NCBI GenBank assembly: GCA_040220875.1
Contig: JAVJVX010000007.1
Location: 1-64,000, forward strand
DNA from: Alphaproteobacteria bacterium
GTDB lineage: Bacteria; Pseudomonadota; Alphaproteobacteria; JAVJVX01
Direction: 5' to 3'
Length of the DNA: 64,000 bases
Of the stretch, positions 58,966-64,000 are shown in pieces. Under the pieces are notes generated by a model. The model was given only the letters and a program-made list of their open reading frames with translations, had not been told where the DNA came from and made no database searches. Positions within the stretch are counted from its first letter, which is position 1. The number at the start of each line of letters is the position of its first letter. The translations under genes were made by a program, and so were the position numbers.

Positions 58966-60225
58966 ATGACCGACGTGAAAAATCCGTCCGTTGAAGAGAA
59001 ATCGTTACACAGGTGGCACGACAAGTTCCCGGAGACAGGCACGGGTCCGATCGACGCCAGCACCTGCAGCTCGCCGGAATATTTCGAGCTCGAGCGCAAG
59101 CACATCTTCGAGAAGGTCTGGTGGAAAGTCGGCCGGGTCGAGGAAATCCCCAAGCCGGGCGACTTCAAGGTCAAGAAAATTTACTGGGCCAATACCTCGA
59201 TCATCCTGGTTCGGGGCAAGGACGACCAGATCCGCGCCTTCTATAACGTTTGCGAGCACCGCGGAAACACCGTGATCTCGGAAATTCCGGGCCAGCACGA
59301 GTTTTACGGCCGCGCGCGCGGCCATGCCATGACGTGCCGGTTCCATGGCTGGGTGTACAGCACGAAGGGCGAGCTGCTTCACATCCCGGCCAAGGAAAAG
59401 TTCTTCGACAGCTTCGAGGAAGTGGCGAAGGAAGAAGGCCACGGCCTGGTGCCCTTGCCCTGCGAGACCTGGGAAGGCTTTATCTTCATCAACTTCATGG
59501 AAAAGCCGCTCTGGGATCTCGAAACATTTCTCGGCGGCTACGGCAAGTTCCTGTCGGGTTATGCGTATGGCGCGGCGACGCGGCAGTTCAAGTACTACAC
59601 GATGCTGGATGCGAACTGGAAAGTCTGCCTGGATGCCTTCCAGGAAGGCTATCACGTCGACACGATCCACGCCGGCTCGTTCCCGTGTGACTGGTGCGGG
59701 ATCGAGAACATCCAGCTCTTCGGACCGCATCGGACATCGTCCATCACCTTCAACATGGACTCGATCAGCCTCGGCCCCGTGCAGGCGATGAGTTTCCAGA
59801 AAAGTAACTCGTCAATCGTTGATGCGAGCCGCGGGCGCACGATGCTGCCGAAGCAGTTCAATCCCGATGACGATCCCGCCTGGGCGTTCGAGCTGGGCAC
59901 GATTTTCCCCTGCTTCATGCCCCACCCGGCGGAAGGCTTCTACTTCACCCACCAGTTCTGGCCCGTTGCCCATAACAAGTGCCTGTGGGAGGGCACGCAG
60001 TATATGGTGACGCCGGAAAAGAACAGCGAGCGGTGGTCGATGGAATACTCGCAGGTTCTGCAGCGCAACGCCTGGCTGGAAGACACTCAGACGATGGAGG
60101 ATACGCACCGCGCCATCGAAAGCGGCCGGCGCAAGTATCTTCACCTGCAGGATGACGAGATTCTCATCCGGCACGGCTACAAGGTGGTGCAGGACTGGAT
60201 CGACGGTAAAATCGAGCTTGGCTGA
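58966..60225 (+). CDS. Rieske oxygenase alpha subunit, module 1
   Basis: A 419-residue Rieske non-haem iron oxygenase. The 2Fe-2S ligands are Cys96/His98 (CEHRGN) and Cys124/His127 (CRFHGW). The iron site has His230 and His235 in QEGYHVDTIHAG, with Glu227 where the naphthalene dioxygenase bridging Asp stands. AAGGAGG precedes the ATG, a strong ribosome site. A 112-residue partner gene follows after 51 nt. No standard beta subunit, ferredoxin or reductase is adjacent. Substrate unknown. Confidence 0.93.
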   Translation: MTDVKNPSVEEKSLHRWHDKFPETGTGPIDASTCSSPEYFELERKHIFEKVWWKVGRVEEIPKPGDFKVKKIYWANTSIILVRGKDDQIRAFYNVCEHRGNTVISEIPGQHEFYGRARGHAMTCRFHGWVYSTKGELLHIPAKEKFFDSFEEVAKEEGHGLVPLPCETWEGFIFINFMEKPLWDLETFLGGYGKFLSGYAYGAATRQFKYYTMLDANWKVCLDAFQEGYHVDTIHAGSFPCDWCGIENIQLFGPHRTSSITFNMDSISLGPVQAMSFQKSNSSIVDASRGRTMLPKQFNPDDDPAWAFELGTIFPCFMPHPAEGFYFTHQFWPVAHNKCLWEGTQYMVTPEKNSERWSMEYSQVLQRNAWLEDTQTMEDTHRAIESGRRKYLHLQDDEILIRHGYKVVQDWIDGKIELG

Positions 60226-60276
60226 GCCGGTCCCGGCCAGACAACGGGACGATCATGCCACCAGAGGGAGGTTGAA

Positions 60277-60615
60277 ATGGCGAAGCTGCCAAAAGGTTTC
60301 GAGAAGCTTGAGCCCCTTTCCGAGAAATGGGCACTGGCAACGCAGAATGAGCGACAGAAGGTTCGCCGGGAATCGACGACAGAGGAATTGCAGGCATTTT
60401 ACGACGCCATGATGCCGCGGCTCGAAGACGCGCTCGACAAGGCGGACGAGTATCCGCTAGGCGAGATGCCCGAGGACGTGGAACAGCTGTTCTTCATGAC
60501 CCTGTCGCTCGCCGAGGTGGCGCCCCATATCGAACTTTATGGCGGCAATCCCGAGGTTCCCTACTCCTTCGAGGAAAGCCGGTTTGTCGCGGTACACGGC
60601 AACGACCGCGGCTGA
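60277..60615 (+). CDS. 112-residue Rieske-associated protein, copy 1 (unknown family)
   Basis: I do not recognise the family. It has no cysteine, no signal peptide and no membrane helix; it is acidic overall and looks mostly helical. FYDAMMPRLEDAL begins at residue 41 and AEVAPHIELYGG at 79-90, both shared with copy 2 at 62000. From residue 41 to the end the two copies share about 37 of 72 positions, ungapped, by my own count. GGGAGG ribosome site. It lies 51 nt after the Rieske alpha gene and before a terminator, so it is probably part of that oxygenase. Confidence 0.88.
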   Translation: MAKLPKGFEKLEPLSEKWALATQNERQKVRRESTTEELQAFYDAMMPRLEDALDKADEYPLGEMPEDVEQLFFMTLSLAEVAPHIELYGGNPEVPYSFEESRFVAVHGNDRG

Positions 60616-60637
60616 GCCTGCCGGACCCGAGTTGACG

Positions 60638-60672
60638 GCCCCGCCCGCTGCGGCGGGGCTGTCTGCATTTTA
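60638..60672 (+). terminator. Rho-independent terminator between the two Rieske modules
   Basis: GCCCCGCC (60638-60645) and GGCGGGGC (60652-60659) form a perfect 8-bp stem around a CGCTGC loop, followed by TGTCTGCATTTT. It lies 22 nt past the first small gene and 73 nt before the second Rieske gene, so the second module may have its own promoter. Confidence 0.75.
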
Positions 60673-60744
60673 AGCTCCCGTGACGAACGCGTTCGAGAGA
60701 GTTATCCTGACCCGGCCTGCGAGGATATCACCAAGGGGGGCGAG

Positions 60745-61989
60745 ATGACGTCAGAGACAGCCGCTGAGAACCGTCCCGGACACAAATGGACGAGCCGGTA
60801 CCCTGAACTCGGGACCGGACCCATTCCGGTGGAACCTCTCATCTCGGAAGAGCTTTTCGAGGAGGAGCGCGAAAAGATTTTCCGCCATGCCTGGCTGTAT
60901 ATGGGCCGGGTGGAGCAAATTCCCGAGCCGGGCGACTACAAACTCCGCCGGGTAGACGTTCTCAAGACTTCCCTGATCATCGTTCGGGACAAGGCCGGGA
61001 AGATCCGGGCCTTTCACAACATCTGCACCCATCGCGGCAACAAGGTGGTGCCCGAAAAAGGGGATTTCGAAAGTTTCGGGCGGGCACGCGGTAACGCGCT
61101 GACATGCCGGTTTCACGGCTGGGTCTTTGGTACCGACGGTGACCTTCGCCACGTGCCGAAAGAGGATCTGTTCCCCGACTTGGACAAGGCCTGCCGCGGC
61201 CTCAAAGAGGTCGCCTGCGAGACCTGGGAAGGCTTCATCTTCGTTAATCTGGAGGACAGGCCCAAACAGTCGCTCACCGAGTTTCTGGGCGGCATGGGAC
61301 ACCATTTCGCCGGGTATCCCTATGGCGAAGCAACCTGTTCCAAGCAGTATTATTCGGTGCTCCACTGCAACTGGAAAGTGTCACTCTACGCCTTTACCGA
61401 GGCCTATCACGTCCCCACCATCCATGCCGGCACTTTTCCCAGCCTGGCGCGAGTGGAACATGAGAATTTCCGGTTTTTTGGCCCGCACCGCACTTCGGCC
61501 ATTCATGTCCCACCGGTACCGGGGCTGGAGCCCACTCCGGTGACCGCTATTGCGGCCGGGATCCTGCACGCCAGCGACCGCCATCGCCCCCATCCCGAGC
61601 AATTGCCGAAATCGATCAACCCCGACCAGCGCGGAGACTTCCAGTTTGAATTGCCGGTGACTTTTCCGAACCTGGGAATTCACCTCGGCGCCGGAAACGG
61701 GTATCCGGGCATGGCCTTTTTTACGCACGAATTCTGGCCGATCGCTCATGACCGCACGCTCTGGATCGGCACCAATTATTTTCGAGAGCCGCGGACGGTA
61801 AGCGAAAAATTCGCCTTGCAGCACGTCAACGCCTTGCATCGCAATGCCTGGCTTGAAGACACCTGGACGATGGAAGACTCGCAGGACGCGATGAAATCAG
61901 GCGTGCTGGAAGAACTCGTGCTACAGGATGAGGAAATCATGATCCGTCACGCCAACAAGGTCTGGCATGACTATATGGGCCGTGGTTAG
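60745..61989 (+). CDS. Rieske oxygenase alpha subunit, module 2
   Basis: A 414-residue homologue of the module 1 subunit. Ligands are Cys94/His96 (CTHRGN), Cys121/His124 (CRFHGW), and His222/His227 in TEAYHVPTIHAG with Glu219 at the bridging position. It shares GRARG before the second Rieske cysteine, and TWEGFIF. The C-terminal part differs more, suggesting another substrate. GGGGG before the ATG; the 112-residue partner begins 10 nt after its stop. Confidence 0.93.
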   Translation: MTSETAAENRPGHKWTSRYPELGTGPIPVEPLISEELFEEEREKIFRHAWLYMGRVEQIPEPGDYKLRRVDVLKTSLIIVRDKAGKIRAFHNICTHRGNKVVPEKGDFESFGRARGNALTCRFHGWVFGTDGDLRHVPKEDLFPDLDKACRGLKEVACETWEGFIFVNLEDRPKQSLTEFLGGMGHHFAGYPYGEATCSKQYYSVLHCNWKVSLYAFTEAYHVPTIHAGTFPSLARVEHENFRFFGPHRTSAIHVPPVPGLEPTPVTAIAAGILHASDRHRPHPEQLPKSINPDQRGDFQFELPVTFPNLGIHLGAGNGYPGMAFFTHEFWPIAHDRTLWIGTNYFREPRTVSEKFALQHVNALHRNAWLEDTWTMEDSQDAMKSGVLEELVLQDEEIMIRHANKVWHDYMGRG

Positions 61990-61999
61990 GGAGGCGGGG

Positions 62000-62338
62000 A
62001 TGAGTGCGCTGCCGCCAGCTTACGACGATCTTGAGCCCTTCGTGCCGGTCTGGGCCCATCCGACGGAAAACGAACGCTCCCGCCGCCGCTGGGCCGCAGC
62101 GCCCGAGGATTTTCAGCAGTTTTATGACGCCATGCTGCCCCGGATCGAGGCGATCCTGACGGATCTCGACCGGCACGACCTGAACGACCTACCCGAATCT
62201 GCCCGACCACTCTATTACCTGGCCCTCGCCTTCGCCGAGGTCGCCCCCCATATCGAGCTCTACGGCGGAAGCGCCGAAGTGCCCAACAGCTTTCTCGCCA
62301 GCCGCGTCATCGCCGGTCACGGGGACCGCGAAGATTGA
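62000..62338 (+). CDS. 112-residue Rieske-associated protein, copy 2 (unknown family)
   Basis: Same length (112) as copy 1 at 60277 and clearly homologous: FYDAMLPRIEAIL at residue 41 and AEVAPHIELYGG at 79-90 are in identical positions, followed by EVPNSFLASR and the closing GHG. It has no cysteine. The ATG at 62000 has GGGAGGCGGGG upstream and fits copy 1 in length; an in-frame extension to 61967 would overlap the Rieske gene and is rejected. Confidence 0.87.
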   Translation: MSALPPAYDDLEPFVPVWAHPTENERSRRRWAAAPEDFQQFYDAMLPRIEAILTDLDRHDLNDLPESARPLYYLALAFAEVAPHIELYGGSAEVPNSFLASRVIAGHGDRED

Positions 62339-62501
62339 GGCAACGACCCTGAAAACGGGTCCGGCTGTTGGTCCGGAGTGGGTGGGGGCCTGTATTTTCC
62401 CGGCCATGCCGGATAGTCTCGAACCAGCGAGCGCCGCGCGGCGGTGGCCGGCGCCCGTCGCAAAACGCACCATTGTCACCGGGGATGAGGAAGGGGAAAC
62501 C

Positions 62502-62981
62502 ATGTCGGCCGATTTGGAAAAGCGGATCCAGCGCCTCGAGGATATCGAGGAAATCAAGAAAATGATCGCGCGCTACGCGCAGGCGGGGGACGATAAAAAT
62601 AATCCCGACATATTTGGACCGATGATTACCGAGGACGCGATCTGGGAAGCGGAGGGATTCGGCCAGCACAAGGGCCGCGACGTGATCACCAAGGTCCTTT
62701 CGGAAGTCGCGCAGGAAAAGATTCTATGGGCGCTACATTTCATGACCTCGCCCCTGATCGATATCGCCGAGGACGGCAAGACCGCGACGGCCATGTGGTA
62801 TCTTTGGGAGACCGCCATTGCCCGGGATGACAGGGAGGCCGAGGGAAAATCGACCTGGATCGGCGGCTGGTACGAAACCGATCTGCGCCGGGAAGCTGAT
62901 GGGAAATGGCGCTGGAACCATATCCGGCTGATGCTCAAGCTGTTCAGTCCCAATGAAAAGCCCGAATGGGACATTCTCTAA
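62502..62981 (+). CDS. SnoaL-like (NTF2-fold) protein
   Basis: A 159-residue NTF2-fold protein of the SnoaL_4 type: LEDIEEIKKMIARYAQAGDD starts the first helix, with ITEDAIWEAEGFGQHKGRDV and the closing WRWNHIRLMLKLFSP. This is the fold of the beta subunits of ring-hydroxylating dioxygenases, but the sequence is closer to stand-alone SnoaL members. It could be a beta-like partner, a hydratase or an isomerase. GGGGAAAC upstream of the ATG at 62502. Confidence 0.87.
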   Translation: MSADLEKRIQRLEDIEEIKKMIARYAQAGDDKNNPDIFGPMITEDAIWEAEGFGQHKGRDVITKVLSEVAQEKILWALHFMTSPLIDIAEDGKTATAMWYLWETAIARDDREAEGKSTWIGGWYETDLRREADGKWRWNHIRLMLKLFSPNEKPEWDIL

Positions 62982-62993
62982 AAACATTCTCTA
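62971..62993. repeat. 13-bp tandem duplication across the SnoaL-like gene stop
   Basis: ACATTCTCTA occurs at 62971-62980 and 62984-62993 with period 13, covering the TAA stop. It looks like a small slippage event that left the reading frame end intact. Confidence 0.6.
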
Positions 62994-63138
62994 GGTAACA
63001 GGTATATCCGCTCGTCGTCCCGGTGGGACCGCCGCATACCGGTGCCCCGTCGACCAACCGTATTCGAATGACACGCGCGCACCGGGCGTCCGCGCGACGC
63101 CGCAAACGATCAATCCGACTGGTTCAGGAGAAGAATGA

Positions 63139-63657
63139 ATGGCTGTTTTTGACGTTGAATGGAAGGAAGAGGACGGGCCGCTCAATTCGCGGGATTTAAG
63201 GCACGGTTTTGGTGCCTTCGCGACCGGTGTCACGATCGTCACGGCCCGCTCGGAAGATGGCGTGCCGGTTGGCTGCACGGCCAATTCCTTTAGTTCCGTG
63301 TCCGTAGACCCTCCCCTTCTTCTCTGGAACATCGCTGAAAGCGCGCAAAGCTATCAGGCCTATCGCGAGGCCCGGCATTTTGGCGTCAACATCCTGGCTC
63401 GGGACCAGATGGAGCTGGCCATGCGGTTCGCCACGCCGGAAGTGGATAAATTCGCCGACGGCACCTGGACTGACGGGCTGGCGGGTGTGCCGATCCTTGA
63501 CGGCGCCCTGGCGCATTTCGAGTGCTCGACCGAGGCGATCTACCCCGGGGGCGACCATGCGATCGTTCTGGGTCGCATTCACCGCTTCCGCTGGAGTGAC
63601 GGCCAGCCGCTCCTGTTCTATCGCGGCAAGTTCCCGCAATTGGCGACAGAAGATTGA
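63139..63657 (+). CDS. Flavin reductase family protein
   Basis: A 172-residue FMN-binding split-barrel flavin reductase: LRHGFGAFATGVTIVTA, GCTANSFSSVSVDPPLLLWN, and HFECSTEAIYPGGDHAIVLG are diagnostic. Such enzymes make reduced FMN with NAD(P)H for partner monooxygenases. In this cluster it might feed electrons to a flavin-using partner such as the LLM enzyme, or act independently. Rieske enzymes normally use ferredoxin or flavodoxin-type reductases, so direct support to the Rieske proteins is uncertain. Confidence 0.92.
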   Translation: MAVFDVEWKEEDGPLNSRDLRHGFGAFATGVTIVTARSEDGVPVGCTANSFSSVSVDPPLLLWNIAESAQSYQAYREARHFGVNILARDQMELAMRFATPEVDKFADGTWTDGLAGVPILDGALAHFECSTEAIYPGGDHAIVLGRIHRFRWSDGQPLLFYRGKFPQLATED

Positions 63658-63985
63658 TTCGCAGGAGCGCTGTCGCGTCACCCCGTCGCATTTTCCCCGG
63701 GCTCGAAAGCCCCTTGAAAAATAAGGGAAAACAGGCGGGATCGGGCTGGAAATCCGCGCCAAATCCGGGCTAGGAGTCCGATGTTGTTTCGGTTACAAAG
63801 GCCCCGCCAGCCCCGGGGCCGGCACCGCGCCGGGCGCCGGCGCGCCGACCTCGAGAGAAGGACCGCCGGGGAACGGTGGTCCCCCGGCCTCCCCGGATCA
63901 GGGGAAGACCGGGCTGGATGAAGCCCGGCCCCAACGGGCCGCCAAAAGGCCCCGGTGGGGCGCGACACGGAGTTTGGTGAGGATT
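63658..63985. other. 328-nt gap with four successive GC-rich hairpins
   Basis: No gene is supported here. Hairpins can be drawn at 63865-63888 (GCCGGGG/CCCCGGC), 63891-63904 (CCCC/GGGG), 63909-63928 (CCGGGCT/AGCCCGG) and 63949-63961 (GCCCC/GGGGC). They may form a structured 5' leader of the gene beginning at 63986, but hairpins are common by chance at this GC content. Confidence 0.4.
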
Positions 63986-64000
63986 ATGACAAAGATCGAA
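63986..64000 (+). CDS. Start of a gene cut by the window edge
   Basis: ATG ACA AAG ATC GAA (MTKIE) lies 3 nt after GGTGAGG, a plausible though close ribosome site. Only five codons are visible, so identity is unknown. It may belong to the same catabolic cluster. Confidence 0.35.

Noticed and set aside
60277-60615. Ferredoxin or Rieske ferredoxin identity for the 112-residue protein
   Set aside because: It has no cysteine and no CxH/CxxH pattern; copy 2 also lacks cysteine.

Overview
The window is one continuous stretch of a high-GC chromosome from an alphaproteobacterium, probably of Rhodospirillales type. The evidence is the S10-spc-alpha order with adk but no rpmJ, an ATP12-type F1-ATPase assembly chaperone, a DUF1489 protein, a MaeB malic enzyme fused to a phosphotransacetylase-like domain, a lone glcDEF cluster, and a TTAA-N7-TTAA (CtrA-like) site. 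No rRNA operon, insertion sequence, CRISPR array or prophage was seen. The only tRNA is tRNA-Leu(GAG).

Region 1 (1-14145) starts in the last codons of tuf and runs through an uninterrupted ribosomal protein superoperon (rpsJ to rplQ, with secY, adk and rpoA). Many junctions overlap or touch. A near-consensus sigma-70 promoter lies before rpsM, and a hairpin terminator lies after rplQ. Region 2 (14225-21489) holds an HtrA-type protease, rarA, crcB, an RluC-type pseudouridine synthase, a reverse-strand DASS anion transporter, a HAD phosphatase and ATP12.

Region 3 (21618-31631) is central metabolism: propionyl-CoA carboxylase (pccB, pccA), lipB, tRNA-Leu, maeB and mgtE, then a CheY-like response regulator with an Hpt-like partner and a DUF1489 gene. 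Region 4 (31667-46971) is accessory and mixed. It carries an ArsM-like methyltransferase, a luciferase-like monooxygenase plus hydrolase operon, a 905-residue MalT-like LuxR regulator facing a ketopantoate reductase-like/nitrilase/acetamidase operon, a MaoC-like hydratase, an NSS transporter, gloB, metK and an alpha/beta hydrolase.

Region 5 (47039-53446) is glcDEF for glycolate oxidation, a membrane PAS protein with no output domain, gpmA and panD. Region 6 (53583-64000) is dominated by Rieske oxygenases. A classical alpha/beta pair lies on the reverse strand. After it come a stand-alone Lrp-type ligand-binding protein, a TonB-like protein behind a cobalamin riboswitch, and a forward-strand cluster: racemase-like protein, SDR, [Rieske alpha + 112-residue protein] twice, SnoaL-like protein, flavin reductase.

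The most unusual content is the duplicated Rieske alpha/112-residue module. Both small proteins are exactly 112 residues, are clear homologues of each other, lack cysteines, and match no oxygenase component I recognise. Both partner oxygenases carry Glu where the classical bridging Asp sits. The set looks like an uncharacterised oxidative catabolic system.
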